A stretch of 64,000 nt of DNA from Nostocales cyanobacterium LEGE 11386 (lineage in GTDB: Bacteria > Cyanobacteriota > Cyanobacteriia > Cyanobacteriales > Nostocaceae), in the NCBI GenBank assembly GCA_015207155.1, contig JADEXK010000028.1, forward strand, positions 1 through 64,000, written 5' to 3'. Positions within the stretch are counted from its first letter, which is position 1; every line of letters starts with the position of its first letter. This document shows positions 15,694 to 25,474 of the stretch, piece by piece. The notes under the pieces were generated by a model. The model ran no database searches. It saw nothing but the letters and a program-made list of their open reading frames with translations, and had not been told where the DNA came from. A program made the position numbers and the translations under genes.

Positions 15694-16626
15694 ATGAGTA
15701 TGAAAGTCCAGAAGATTTTCAACATTTTAACCGTGTTTGCGGGAGCGATCGCAGTGACTGTGATCAGTCTCTGGATTGGTAAACAAGCTTATACCTGGCT
15801 TCCTCCCCAAGCAGCCGCAGAATCTCAACTGATTGATGATTTGATTAGTTTCCTAGTAACACTGGGAGCGTTTATCTTTTTGGGTGTGACTAGCACTCTT
15901 ATGTATTCAATCATTTTTCATCGGGCAAAAAAAGGCGACTTGACCGACGGCCCTCACATTGAGGGTAATGTTACCTTGGAAGTTGTCTGGACAGCCATCC
16001 CTATTATGTTAGTACTGTGGATTGCCGGCTATAGCTACCAAGTCTACGAGCAAATGGGGATTCAAGGGCCGATGGAACTTGTACATTTGCATAATCCCGT
16101 GGGTATGGAGTCGGCTTATGCAGCACCGATGGAAAACAAGGGGACATCTGTTGTCCCTCCATCAGAAAACATTGAAGTAGTAGCGAAACAATGGGCCTGG
16201 GTCTTCCATTACCCAGAAAAAAATATTAGCAGTACCGAACTGCATTTACCAAGCGATCGCCGGGTACATTTAGCGCTGCAATCAGAAGATGTGCTGCATG
16301 GCTTCTATATTCCAGCATTTCGTCTCAAGCAAGATATTATCCCCAACCACACCATTGACTTTGAATTTACGCCTACCCGCGTTGGTCAATATCGGTTAAC
16401 CGATTCTCAATATAGTGGTACATACTTTGCGACGATGCAAGCTAATGTAGTCGTCGAATCTCCAGAAGACTACCAGCAATGGCTAGCCCAAGCTGCCACC
16501 CAGAAACCAAGCCCAGCTAACAATCAGGCAGCCTCTGAATATGCCCAAGCATCTAGTCAATCAGTCAAAACTGGCTGGCCGACAGTTGCACCTGCGGCAT
16601 CTCCTTTGGTCAATTATCCTGGTTAA
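15694..16626 (+). CDS. coxB: Terminal oxidase subunit II, ARTO type without CuA
   Basis: The 310-residue subunit II has an N-terminal hydrophobic segment (about 8-28), two further helices (about 48-75 and 92-115) and a periplasmic/lumenal cupredoxin domain. DVLHGFYIPAFRLKQDI is well conserved, but where a CuA oxidase has Cys-X3-Cys and the following His/Met ligands this protein reads YRLTDSQYSGTYFATM (about residues 230-250). Both Cys and the His are missing. It therefore cannot form CuA and is expected to act with a quinol oxidase, as in the alternative respiratory terminal oxidase of Synechocystis and Anabaena Cox3. An alternative Met start is two codons downstream. Confidence 0.93.
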   Translation: MSMKVQKIFNILTVFAGAIAVTVISLWIGKQAYTWLPPQAAAESQLIDDLISFLVTLGAFIFLGVTSTLMYSIIFHRAKKGDLTDGPHIEGNVTLEVVWTAIPIMLVLWIAGYSYQVYEQMGIQGPMELVHLHNPVGMESAYAAPMENKGTSVVPPSENIEVVAKQWAWVFHYPEKNISSTELHLPSDRRVHLALQSEDVLHGFYIPAFRLKQDIIPNHTIDFEFTPTRVGQYRLTDSQYSGTYFATMQANVVVESPEDYQQWLAQAATQKPSPANNQAASEYAQASSQSVKTGWPTVAPAASPLVNYPG

Positions 16627-16640
16627 AAGGAAACTTACCA

Positions 16641-18299
16641 ATGACAAATATCCCGATTGCAGGCATCAGTCACCATGATGAGAAACCAGGTGGCTGGAAA
16701 CAATACTTCAGCTTTAGCACCGACCACAAGGTCATTGGTATTCAGTACCTTGTGACTTCATTTATCTTCTTTTTGGTCGGTGGCATCTTTGCAATGGTAA
16801 TTCGGGGAGAACTCATTACACCCGAATCTGACTTAGTTGACCGCACCGTCTATAACGGTATGTTCACCATGCACGGCACCGTCATGCTGTTTTTGTGGAC
16901 ATTTCCCTCACTCGTTGGTTTTGCTAACTATCTCGTACCTTTAATGATTGGGGCGCGAGACATGGCCTTTCCCCGCCTCAACGCCGTCGCTTTTTGGATG
17001 GTGCCAGTGGTCGGGATTCTGTTAATGGGCAGTTTCTTAGTCCCTGGTGGCCCAGCCCAAGCAGGTTGGTGGTCTTACCCACCAGTTAGCCTGCAAAATC
17101 CCACAGGTAACTTAATTAACGGTCAAGTGATCTGGTTACTGGCAGTAGCCATATCCGGCGTATCCTCAATTATGGGGGCAGTTAATTTTGTCACTACCAT
17201 TGTGAAGATGCGCGCCCCAGGTATGGGTTTCTTTCGGATGCCCTTATTTGTTTGGGCAGTATTTAGCGCCCAGATTATTCAATTATTTGGACTACCTGCA
17301 CTCACAGCAGGTGCTGTTATGCTGTTACTTGACCTGACAGCAGGGACGGCCTTTTTCAATCCCAGCCACGGTGGTAATCCAGTTCTCTTCCAGCATTACT
17401 TCTGGTTTTACTCCCACCCTGCCGTTTACGTGATTATTTTGCCTATCTTCGGCATTTTCTCAGAAATATTTCCTGTCTATGCGCGTAAACCTTTATTTGG
17501 CTACAAAGTAGTTGCTATTTCCTCAATGTTAATTGCCGTAGTCAGTGGCATTGTCTGGGTACATCATATGTATGTCAGTGGAACACCCGGCTGGATGCGG
17601 TTAATTTTCATGCTGACAACCATGTTTGTCTCTGTACCCACAGGCATTAAAGTATTTGCTTGGGTAGCCACCATTTGGGGAGGTAAACTGCGACTGGATA
17701 CAGCAATGCTGTTTTCCCTTGGTGGTTTGATCATGTTTGTCTTCGCAGGTATTACAGGCATTATGCTTTCCTCAGTACCTGTAGATGTTCATGTTAACAA
17801 CACCTACTTTGTAGTAGGACACTTCCATTATGTTCTTTTTGGCACAGTCACGATGGGCTTATATTCTGCCATCTACCACTGGTTCCCCAAAATGACCGGA
17901 CGGATGTACTACGAAGGCTGGGGCAAATTACACTTTTGGTTAACATTCATCGGTACCAACCTTAACTTTCTCCCCATGCACCCCTTGGGACTACAAGGAA
18001 TGTTACGCCGAGTTTCCTCCTACGCCCCAGAGTACGAATTTTGGAACATCATTGCTAGCCTGGGCGGCTTCATGTTGGGAATGTCCACCTTACCCTTCAT
18101 CTTCAACATGGTAATTTCTTGGCTGCAAGGAGAGAAAGCACCTGATAATCCCTGGCGCGCCATCGGACTAGAGTGGATGATTTCTTCACCACCCCCAGTG
18201 GAAAACTTTGAACAAATCCCCATCATCATCTCTGAACCCTACGGCTACGGCAAATCAGAAGCCTTAACAGCCAATAACCCACGGGAAAACGCAGACTAG
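16641..18299 (+). CDS. coxA: Terminal oxidase subunit I (heme-copper oxidase)
   Basis: The 552-residue, about 12-helix catalytic subunit reduces O2 to water and pumps protons. All metal ligands are visible: His in MHGTVMLFLW (about residue 76), His and the cross-link Tyr in YSHPAVYVIILP (about 258), the CuB pair in VHHMYVSG (about 307), and the heme ligands in VGHFHYVLFG (about 393). YSHPAVY instead of HPEVY marks the A2 class, in which the D-channel Glu is replaced by the Tyr-Ser pair. It follows coxB by 14 nt with AAAGGA upstream. With a CuA-less subunit II, the electron donor is probably plastoquinol rather than cytochrome c6 or plastocyanin. Confidence 0.97.
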   Translation: MTNIPIAGISHHDEKPGGWKQYFSFSTDHKVIGIQYLVTSFIFFLVGGIFAMVIRGELITPESDLVDRTVYNGMFTMHGTVMLFLWTFPSLVGFANYLVPLMIGARDMAFPRLNAVAFWMVPVVGILLMGSFLVPGGPAQAGWWSYPPVSLQNPTGNLINGQVIWLLAVAISGVSSIMGAVNFVTTIVKMRAPGMGFFRMPLFVWAVFSAQIIQLFGLPALTAGAVMLLLDLTAGTAFFNPSHGGNPVLFQHYFWFYSHPAVYVIILPIFGIFSEIFPVYARKPLFGYKVVAISSMLIAVVSGIVWVHHMYVSGTPGWMRLIFMLTTMFVSVPTGIKVFAWVATIWGGKLRLDTAMLFSLGGLIMFVFAGITGIMLSSVPVDVHVNNTYFVVGHFHYVLFGTVTMGLYSAIYHWFPKMTGRMYYEGWGKLHFWLTFIGTNLNFLPMHPLGLQGMLRRVSSYAPEYEFWNIIASLGGFMLGMSTLPFIFNMVISWLQGEKAPDNPWRAIGLEWMISSPPPVENFEQIPIIISEPYGYGKSEALTANNPRENAD

Positions 18300-18347
18300 T
18301 TACCCCCTCAGCGTTCCTCTGCGTTTAAACAAGGAGAATTTCTCACA

Positions 18348-18947
18348 ATGGACAGTTCCATCAACTCATCTGAATTGCAATTACCGAGAGAACACGAACA
18401 CGACGAAGAAGGCAACAAAATGTTCGGCTTCATCGTTTTCCTTCTCTCCGAAAGTGTCATTTTCCTCAGCTTTTTCGCCGGATATATCATCTACAAAACA
18501 ACAACACCTAACTGGCTACCAGCAGGAGTTTCGGGACTAGAAATCAAAGAACCTGCAATCAACACAGTCATTCTTGTTTCCAGTAGCTTCGTCATTTACC
18601 TAGCAGAACGCGCCCTACAACGCCACAACTTGATGGGATTTCGCGTATATCTCGCGGCAACAATGGCAATGGGTAGCTACTTTTTGGTGGGACAAGGTAT
18701 TGAATGGAGTCACCTGACCTTTGGCTTTACCTCCGGGGTATATGGTGGCATGTTCTATTTATTAACTGGTTTCCACGGTTTACACGTCCTCACTGGTATT
18801 TTGTTGCAGTTGATTATTTTTGTCCGTTCTTTCTTCCCTGGTAACTACGAATCAGGTCACTTTGGCGTGAATGCAACCTCGTTATTTTGGCATTTCGTCG
18901 ATGTCATTTGGATTGTTTTGTTTATCCTGATTTATCTTTGGCAATAA
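18348..18947 (+). CDS. coxC: Terminal oxidase subunit III
   Basis: A 199-residue membrane protein with five predicted helices. Its motifs fit heme-copper oxidase subunit III: FLLSESVIFLSFFAGYI near residue 32, FHGLHVLTGILLQLI near residue 143 and SLFWHFVDVIWIVLFILIYL at the C-terminus. Subunit III binds lipid and stabilises the proton-uptake path of subunit I. It starts 48 nt after coxA behind AAGGAG. The short N-terminus (no first two helices) is usual for bacterial five-helix forms. Confidence 0.95.
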   Translation: MDSSINSSELQLPREHEHDEEGNKMFGFIVFLLSESVIFLSFFAGYIIYKTTTPNWLPAGVSGLEIKEPAINTVILVSSSFVIYLAERALQRHNLMGFRVYLAATMAMGSYFLVGQGIEWSHLTFGFTSGVYGGMFYLLTGFHGLHVLTGILLQLIIFVRSFFPGNYESGHFGVNATSLFWHFVDVIWIVLFILIYLWQ

Positions 18948-18964
18948 ACTCTTGGGGATACCAT

Positions 18965-19020
18965 ACTCAGTGCTGAGTGCTGAGTAAGAAAAAGAGTACT
19001 CTGCACTCTCGCACTCAGTA
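18965..19020. repeat. GTGCTGAGTGCTGAG repeat with hairpin, after coxC
   Basis: ACTCAGTGCTGAGTGCTGAGTA and a downstream GCACTCAG can pair imperfectly. It is the same unit that borders the 100-nt repeats. It could end the cox transcript, but a clear U-tract is not present. Confidence 0.4.
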
Positions 19021-19062
19021 AATGCCCTGCCTCTCGTGGGCGGTCTTTTAACTCAGCACTGT

Positions 19063-19392
19063 TCATTTAAGTGGGTCGTGTCCCCAATTCATTAAAGAGT
19101 AACGCCAACGGGTGTGTTCAATATCACCCGTTGGCTGCTGTGCTGAGTGGCGATGGACGTAACTATTAACTTTCTTCATATGCGATAGGTCATCATCGGT
19201 ATAATCATGCTTATGCAAAAGTTCGACGATACGCCGCCCGGACTTGTGACCAATTGATTCGTCATCTTCATTCTTTTGTCCCACTGCTTGGGACTCTTCT
19301 GTCTCTAGCCAAGACTCTATTTCCTGGGGTGTCATATTTACGACTTTGTGAAATTCGTCAATTACTGTTTTATTTTTATTACTCATATACAC
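19063..19392 (-). CDS. DUF3140 family protein
   Basis: A 109-residue hydrophilic protein with FHKVVNMTPQEIESWLETEES, GHKSGRRIVELL and MKKVNSYVHRHSAQQP in order, which match the DUF3140 family. Members are small, widely distributed in bacteria and fungi, and sometimes described as DNA-binding, but no function is established. The segment GDIEHTRWRYSLMNWGHDP closes the protein as usual. It is convergent with coxC and separated from it by repeat sequence. Confidence 0.85.
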   Translation of the reverse strand: MYMSNKNKTVIDEFHKVVNMTPQEIESWLETEESQAVGQKNEDDESIGHKSGRRIVELLHKHDYTDDDLSHMKKVNSYVHRHSAQQPTGDIEHTRWRYSLMNWGHDPLK

Positions 19393-19827
19393 TCCGAGTT
19401 ATCTTCTCAGGCAGCAATGTGGCTGTAGGTGATAGCGAAGTCAATGCGTTGCTTTGGTTCTCACAGTTGTAGTTACTGGTGTGGCACAGAGATTAAGAGT
19501 GGAAATTATTAATGTTTTATACATTATGTTTGTGTCTGTAAAGGCAGCCATCACTCTAGTGATAGAGAAAAACGGTGTTGTATATTTGCAGGATGATTTT
19601 GCTGGTTTTGTGAATAAGTTAAAATGTCTAGCCCACAAGAGTTTAATCTAATTTAAATATGCAAACTAAATATTTTTTTAGCTTACTGTCCTAGTCACAA
19701 AATCAAGCATTATGTAGAAGCGTTGAGTAAATTTGCGTAAGTAAATTTAGCTAATCTCTGTTCACTTGCAAGGCAAGCAATTTATACTGAATAGACCCTA
19801 ACTATACAGCAAACGCTTGAGTAATCT
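19393..19827. other. 435-nt gap, no gene recognised
   Basis: Between the divergent DUF3140 gene and the kinase-cyclase gene. A plus-strand frame at 19454-19651 has no family likeness and no ribosome-binding site, and looks spurious. The gap must hold the two divergent promoters; no operator or hairpin stands out. Confidence 0.4.
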
Positions 19828-22800
19828 ATGATCACACTGGAAGGGTATAAAGTCCTGACAGAACTGCACGCCAGCCCCAATTCTCAGGTTTATCGGGGAT
19901 ATCGAGAGTTAGATCAACAACCAGTAGTACTGAAAGTTCTGCGGCAAGAATACCCACCCCCAGAAGCGATCGCCCGATTTAAACTTGAATATGATCTTAC
20001 CCGCCGCTTTCAAGTTCCTGGAATTATCCAAGCCTACGACTTGAAAAAGTATCAAAATACCTTAGTGTTAGTTTTAGAGGATTTTGGTGGGCAATCCCTG
20101 GGTGAGTTACTCAATCAATCGCCTCTACCCCTAGAAAATTTTTTGCAATTGGCCATCCAAGTAGCAGCAGCTTTAGCAGAAATTCATCAGCAACAGATTA
20201 TTCATAAAGACATTAATCCTGCCAATATTCTCCTCAATCCCACGACTCAACAAACGAAAATAATTGACTTTGGCATTGCGACTTTACTATCGCGGGAAAA
20301 TCCCACCTTACGAAATCTGAATGTTTTAGAAGGAACTCTTGGTTATATTTCTCCTGAACAAACAGGACGGATGAATCGATCGCTTGATTATCGCACAGAC
20401 TTTTACTCTTTGGGAGTCACTTTCTACGAACTTTTGACCCAGCAGTTACCTTTTATTAGCGATGATCCTGTGGAATTGGTTCACAGCCATATTGCTAAAC
20501 AAGCAATTCCGCCTGATCAAATCAATCCTCAAATTCCTTTGGTGCTTTCGCAAATTGTGATGAAGTTGCTGGAAAAGACTGCCGAAGCGCGTTATCAAAG
20601 TGCTTTTGGGTTGCAGGCAGATTTACAGAAATGCCTGGAAATGTTCAACGCTACAGGGCAAATTTCATTATTTGCACTAGGACAGCAGGATCACTCCGGT
20701 AGATTTCAAATTCCGCAAAAACTGTACGGACGAGAAGCGGAAGTAGCAAGCTTACTCGCAGCCTTTGAGCGAACCAGTCAAGGACAGAGCGAAGTGATGC
20801 TGATTGCAGGTTATTCTGGAATTGGCAAATCAGCCCTGGTTCAAGAAATTTATAAACCAATTACCCAGCAACGGGGATATTTTATCTCCGGGAAGTTTGA
20901 CCAGTTTCAACGTAACATTCCCTACAGTTCTTTAATTCAAGCATTTCAAGCTTTAATTCGCCAACTATTAACTACAAGTGAAGCAGAAATTACCACTTGG
21001 CGTGAAAAATTATTAAATGCTCTTGGTGTCAATGGTCAAGTGATCATCGACGTGATTGCAGAGGTGGAACTGATTATTGGTCAGCAGCCACCCGTTATAG
21101 AACTATCACCCAAGGAAGCGCAAACTCGGTTTAATTTAGTCTTGCAAAACTTTATTCAGGTCTTTACCCAAAAAGAACATCCTTTAGTGATGTTTTTAGA
21201 TGACCTGCAATGGGCGGATAGCGCATCACTCCAGCTAATTGAGTTGTTAATGAGTCAAGCAGACAGTCAATATTTGTTGTTGATTGGTGCTTATCGTGAT
21301 CACGAAGTAGATAAAACCCATCCCCTGCGGACAACGATCGCATCCTTAGAACAAGCAAGGGTGGCTATTCACGAACTGACCTTAACACCCTTAGCATTGC
21401 CCCAAATTCAACAACTCCTCAGTGATACCCTCAATAATAACGATTTAGCTCAAATTACTCCTTTAGCAGAACTGCTTCAGCAGAAGACTAATGGTAATCC
21501 CTTCTTCATGAATGAATTTCTCAAGTCGCTGTATACAGAAGCATTGCTACAGTTTAATTTCAGCCAACGACAATGGCAGTGGCAACTGGCAAAAATCCAA
21601 GCAGCCCAGATTACTGATAATGTAGTCGAGTTGATGGCACTGAAAATTCAAAAGCTGCCAATAGCCACCCAGGAAGCTTTAAAATTAGCCGCTTGTATTG
21701 GTAATTTATTTGATTTGCACACCTTAGCGATCGCTAGCTCAAAATCTCCCCCAGATGTCGCCGCCCAACTCTGGGAAGCCGTGCAAACAGGGCTAATTTT
21801 ACCCCAAGGCAATGACTACCAACTCTTGCAAGTTGCGGATCAAGAAGTCACAGCGAACTTAAAAAATTTGGATGTAGTCTACAAATTTCTGCACGATCGC
21901 GTCCAGCAAGCAGCCTACTCACTGATTTCTATTGACCAAAAACAGGCAGTACACTTGCAGATTGGGCAACTCTTATTACAAAGCATCACTCCCCAAAAGC
22001 AAGAAGAGAAGATTTTTGATATTGTTAACCAATTGAATTTCGGCATTGACTTAATTACAAATCCTCAACAGCGCCAGGAACTAGCTCAGTTGAACTTAAC
22101 AGCAGGTAACAAAGCCAAAGCCTCAGCTGCCTATCAGCCAGCCTTAAATTATTTGACAATGGGGATTAACTGCCTCACAGCTAACTGTTGGCAACAGCAG
22201 TATCAGCTAGCTTTGGCATTGCACACCGCCGCTGCCGAAGCTGCTTATCTGGGTGGAGACTTTGAGCGCATGGATGCACTCACAGAAGAAGTACTGCAAA
22301 AGACCCGCAGCACAATCGATCAGGTGCAGGTTTATGCCATCAAAATCCAAGCGGCGATCGCCCGCGATCAACTGTTGGCAGCTTCTAAACTCGGTCTGCA
22401 AGTGATGCAACTGCTGGGCATTCCCTTAGCTAACAACCCTGGTCAACCACAAATTATGCTGGGATTGTTAAAAACTAAACTCGCTTTGGCAGGTAAGCAG
22501 GTACACACCTTAGCCGACTTGCCAGAACTCACCCATCCCACAAAATTAGCAGCAATTCGCATCCTTGCTAGTATCGCCTCGGCCACCTACCTAGCAGCCC
22601 CGAATGTTTTTCCTTTGACCGTCTTTAAACAGGTAGAACTATCCGCTAAATACGGCAATGCGGCGGAATCAGCCTTTGCCTACGCTACTTATGGCTTGAT
22701 TCTCTGTGGCGTTGTGGGAGATTTGCCAGGGGGATATAAATTTGGTGAATTAGCTTTGAAACTGCTAGACCGTTTTAATGCCAAACACCTACAAGCGAGA

Positions 22801-25191
22801 ACTTTATTTGTAGTTAATTCCTTTGTCCGCCACTGGCAAGAACCACTGCAAAATACGATTCCTTCACTACAAGCAGCATTTCAAGTTGGGCGAGATACAG
22901 GCGATACTGAGTATGCTGCATTTGCTGCCAATGTCTGCTCTATGCATTCCTATTTTTCTGGTCAAAATCTAGCTGAATTAGATGAATGTGTAGCTATTTA
23001 CGGAGAGGCAATTCAGCAGTTTAAGAAAAAACCGATTTTTGTTCTCATTCAACTTTATCGCCAAGCAGTTGCAAATTTACAAGGAAAAAATGCTAATCCT
23101 TGTCAATTAGTGGGGGAATTTTATGATGCCACCGTTATGTTACCTCAGCATATCGAGAGTAATTATCGCACAGCTATTTTTTATGTTTATACTCATTACC
23201 TCACACTAAATTATTGGTTTGAAGATTATGCTACAGCCGTCAAGAATGCTGATTTAGCAATTCCTTATTTAGATGCAGTTGTAGCTTTATATATTGTGGG
23301 ATGGTTCTACTTTTATGACTCTTTAGGACGACTAGCTTTAGCCTCAGTTGTCAATACAGCAGAACGTCAAAAACTACTCCAGCGAGTAGCAGCAAACCAG
23401 AAAAAATTGCAAGTATGGGCGAAATTTTCTCCAGATAATTATAGCCATAAATTAGCGCTGGTAGAAGCAGAATGGCATCGGGTACATGGAGAATCTAATC
23501 AGGCGATCGCCTGTTATGATCAAGCGATCTCTTTAGCCCAATCACACCAATATTTGAATGAAGCGGCTCTAGCCAATGAATTGACTGCCAAATTTTACCT
23601 AGCTGAGAATAAAATTAAGATCGCCCAAGTTTATCTGCAAGAAGCCCGCTATCTTTATTTGCAGTGGGGAGCGATCGCCAAGGTAAAAGATTTAGAAGCC
23701 AAGTATCCCCAAATTTTAACGCGTACCACAGAAAAAGCTGTTAAATCAACTTTATCAACCACTAGTTCTAAATCGACCAGCATCACGAGTAGTAGTCATT
23801 CAGAATCACTGGATTTGGTGACAGTCATTAAAGCTTCTCAGACCCTTTCCGAAGAAATTCAATTAGATAAACTCCTATCTAACTTGATGCGAATTTTAAT
23901 GGAAAATGCCGGGGCGCAACGGGGATTTTTGCTGTTGTCAACCAAAGGTAAATTTCTGATTGAAGCTCAGGGAACTGTTGGTGAAAATACTATTCAGGTG
24001 TTGAAATCACTGAGTATTGAAGATAACCAAACTCTTTCGAGAGCGATCGTTAATTATGTCATTCGTACTAAAACCAATGTAGTCCTAAATGATGCCATCC
24101 ACGAAGCAGTAGGAATTGGGGAATTTATCAAAGATCCCTACATTCGCCAATACCAACCGCGATCAATTCTGTGTACTCCCTTAATTAACCAAGGAAAGTT
24201 AGCCGGAATTGTGTATTTAGAAAATAACTTGACAACAGGAGCATTTACCCCAGATCGCTTGGAATTGCTCAACCTGCTTTCGGCACAAGCAGCTATTTCT
24301 ATTGAAAATGCCCGTTTATATACAGATTTAGCCGCACTTAACAAAGCTTATGAGCGCTTTGTTCCGCGTCAATTTCTGCAATTCCTCAATAAGCAAAGCA
24401 TTATAGATGTGGAATTAGGCGATCAGGTGCAACGGGAAATGTCAGTTTTATTTACCGATATTCGCGCCTTCACCACCCTTTCAGAAAGCATGACCCCCGC
24501 CGAAAATTTCCGATTTATTAACGCCTATCTCAGTCGCATGGAGCCGATCATTATCGAAAATAATGGCTTTATCGACAAATATATTGGTGATGCCATCATG
24601 GCATTGTTTGCCGGAGATGCCGATGATGCGGTACAGGCGGCAATTGCTATGTTGCAGACCTTAACCACCTACAACGAAGAACGCCAAGCCAGGGGTTACT
24701 TACCCATTCAAATTGGCATTGGGATTAATACTGGTTCGCTAATTTTAGGAACAGTTGGCGGGTTGAACCGCATGGATAGCACAGTGATTAGTGATGCGGT
24801 CAATTTAGCAGCACGCATCGAAGGATTAACCAAAACATTCAACACCCCACTCCTAATTACCGACCAAACTTTTGAGCGCTTACAAAATCGCGATCGCTAT
24901 GGTATTCGTGTAGTTGGTCAGGTGAAAGTGAAGGGGAAGACAAATGCTGTGACTGTTCATGAAGTGTTTGCCGCCGATCCCCCAAAAGTTAGGGCAGGTA
25001 AAACAGCTACCTTGAAAGTATTTGCAAGAGCATTAGCGTGTTATGAACAACAGCAATTTGCCGCCGCCGCCGAATGTTTTCAAGATTGCTTGCAGCAAAA
25101 CCCGTGGGATCAAGTCGCCCAGATGTATCTTAAATCCTGTCAGCCAGGGCAAGAAATAGCAGCAATTTTCACCGAGACAGTTAAGTTGTAA
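19828..25191 (+). CDS. Ser/Thr kinase-ATPase-GAF-nucleotide cyclase fusion
   Basis: A 1787-residue cytoplasmic signalling protein. Residues 10-270 are a Hanks-type kinase (VVLKVLRQEYP with the ATP-binding Lys, HKDINPANILLN catalytic loop, DFGIATLL). Residues 300-600 are a STAND-type ATPase with Walker A GYSGIGKSALV and Walker B VMFLDDLQWADS. A helical repeat region follows to about 1300, then a GAF domain (about 1330-1495) and a class III cyclase (about 1530-1720) with both metal Asp residues in LFTDIRAFT and YIGDAIMALF and the VNLAAR transition-state residues. A TPR-like tail ends it. The kinase catalytic loop has HKD rather than HRD, as in this cyanobacterial subfamily. It probably makes cAMP in response to a GAF ligand or partner protein; the signal is unknown. 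Confidence 0.93.
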   Translation: MITLEGYKVLTELHASPNSQVYRGYRELDQQPVVLKVLRQEYPPPEAIARFKLEYDLTRRFQVPGIIQAYDLKKYQNTLVLVLEDFGGQSLGELLNQSPLPLENFLQLAIQVAAALAEIHQQQIIHKDINPANILLNPTTQQTKIIDFGIATLLSRENPTLRNLNVLEGTLGYISPEQTGRMNRSLDYRTDFYSLGVTFYELLTQQLPFISDDPVELVHSHIAKQAIPPDQINPQIPLVLSQIVMKLLEKTAEARYQSAFGLQADLQKCLEMFNATGQISLFALGQQDHSGRFQIPQKLYGREAEVASLLAAFERTSQGQSEVMLIAGYSGIGKSALVQEIYKPITQQRGYFISGKFDQFQRNIPYSSLIQAFQALIRQLLTTSEAEITTWREKLLNALGVNGQVIIDVIAEVELIIGQQPPVIELSPKEAQTRFNLVLQNFIQVFTQKEHPLVMFLDDLQWADSASLQLIELLMSQADSQYLLLIGAYRDHEVDKTHPLRTTIASLEQARVAIHELTLTPLALPQIQQLLSDTLNNNDLAQITPLAELLQQKTNGNPFFMNEFLKSLYTEALLQFNFSQRQWQWQLAKIQAAQITDNVVELMALKIQKLPIATQEALKLAACIGNLFDLHTLAIASSKSPPDVAAQLWEAVQTGLILPQGNDYQLLQVADQEVTANLKNLDVVYKFLHDRVQQAAYSLISIDQKQAVHLQIGQLLLQSITPQKQEEKIFDIVNQLNFGIDLITNPQQRQELAQLNLTAGNKAKASAAYQPALNYLTMGINCLTANCWQQQYQLALALHTAAAEAAYLGGDFERMDALTEEVLQKTRSTIDQVQVYAIKIQAAIARDQLLAASKLGLQVMQLLGIPLANNPGQPQIMLGLLKTKLALAGKQVHTLADLPELTHPTKLAAIRILASIASATYLAAPNVFPLTVFKQVELSAKYGNAAESAFAYATYGLILCGVVGDLPGGYKFGELALKLLDRFNAKHLQARTLFVVNSFVRHWQEPLQNTIPSLQAAFQVGRDTGDTEYAAFAANVCSMHSYFSGQNLAELDECVAIYGEAIQQFKKKPIFVLIQLYRQAVANLQGKNANPCQLVGEFYDATVMLPQHIESNYRTAIFYVYTHYLTLNYWFEDYATAVKNADLAIPYLDAVVALYIVGWFYFYDSLGRLALASVVNTAERQKLLQRVAANQKKLQVWAKFSPDNYSHKLALVEAEWHRVHGESNQAIACYDQAISLAQSHQYLNEAALANELTAKFYLAENKIKIAQVYLQEARYLYLQWGAIAKVKDLEAKYPQILTRTTEKAVKSTLSTTSSKSTSITSSSHSESLDLVTVIKASQTLSEEIQLDKLLSNLMRILMENAGAQRGFLLLSTKGKFLIEAQGTVGENTIQVLKSLSIEDNQTLSRAIVNYVIRTKTNVVLNDAIHEAVGIGEFIKDPYIRQYQPRSILCTPLINQGKLAGIVYLENNLTTGAFTPDRLELLNLLSAQAAISIENARLYTDLAALNKAYERFVPRQFLQFLNKQSIIDVELGDQVQREMSVLFTDIRAFTTLSESMTPAENFRFINAYLSRMEPIIIENNGFIDKYIGDAIMALFAGDADDAVQAAIAMLQTLTTYNEERQARGYLPIQIGIGINTGSLILGTVGGLNRMDSTVISDAVNLAARIEGLTKTFNTPLLITDQTFERLQNRDRYGIRVVGQVKVKGKTNAVTVHEVFAADPPKVRAGKTATLKVFARALACYEQQQFAAAAECFQDCLQQNPWDQVAQMYLKSCQPGQEIAAIFTETVKL

Positions 25192-25227
25192 AGTATTGGT
25201 CAATAAATTTCTTGTTATACTCTTTAC

Positions 25228-25290
25228 TCTGTGTTCTTTGCGTCTCTGTGGTTAAAAAATCACTTTTAAACCGCAGAGACACAGAGATAT
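25228..25290. repeat. CTCTGTGGTT / AACCGCAGAGA hairpin repeat
   Basis: TCTCTGTGGTT at 25243-25253 pairs with AAACCGCAGAGA near 25268-25279, with further ACTCTGTGTT/ACACAGAG words outside. It belongs to the same family as 3776-3835 and lies 40 nt after the kinase-cyclase stop, where it may stop transcription. Confidence 0.6.
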
Positions 25291-25474
25291 CAGAGAGAAA
25301 AAACAGATTTTACAAGTCACTCCTTTAGGGGCTAGAGATTTACGGTTGGAGTTAAAAACCCTGAAAAAGTTGATATTTGGACATTTGAGAGCGAAAACTC
25401 AACTTTTTAATTAAAACCTAGTGTTATACCTGAGGCGAAACACCAAATCAGATTGTCATGCCAGGGTATAAATA

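Noticed and set aside
19454..19651. A 65-codon plus-strand frame before the kinase-cyclase gene
   Set aside because: There is no Shine-Dalgarno sequence, no recognised domain, and a similar frame exists on the opposite strand over the same bases.
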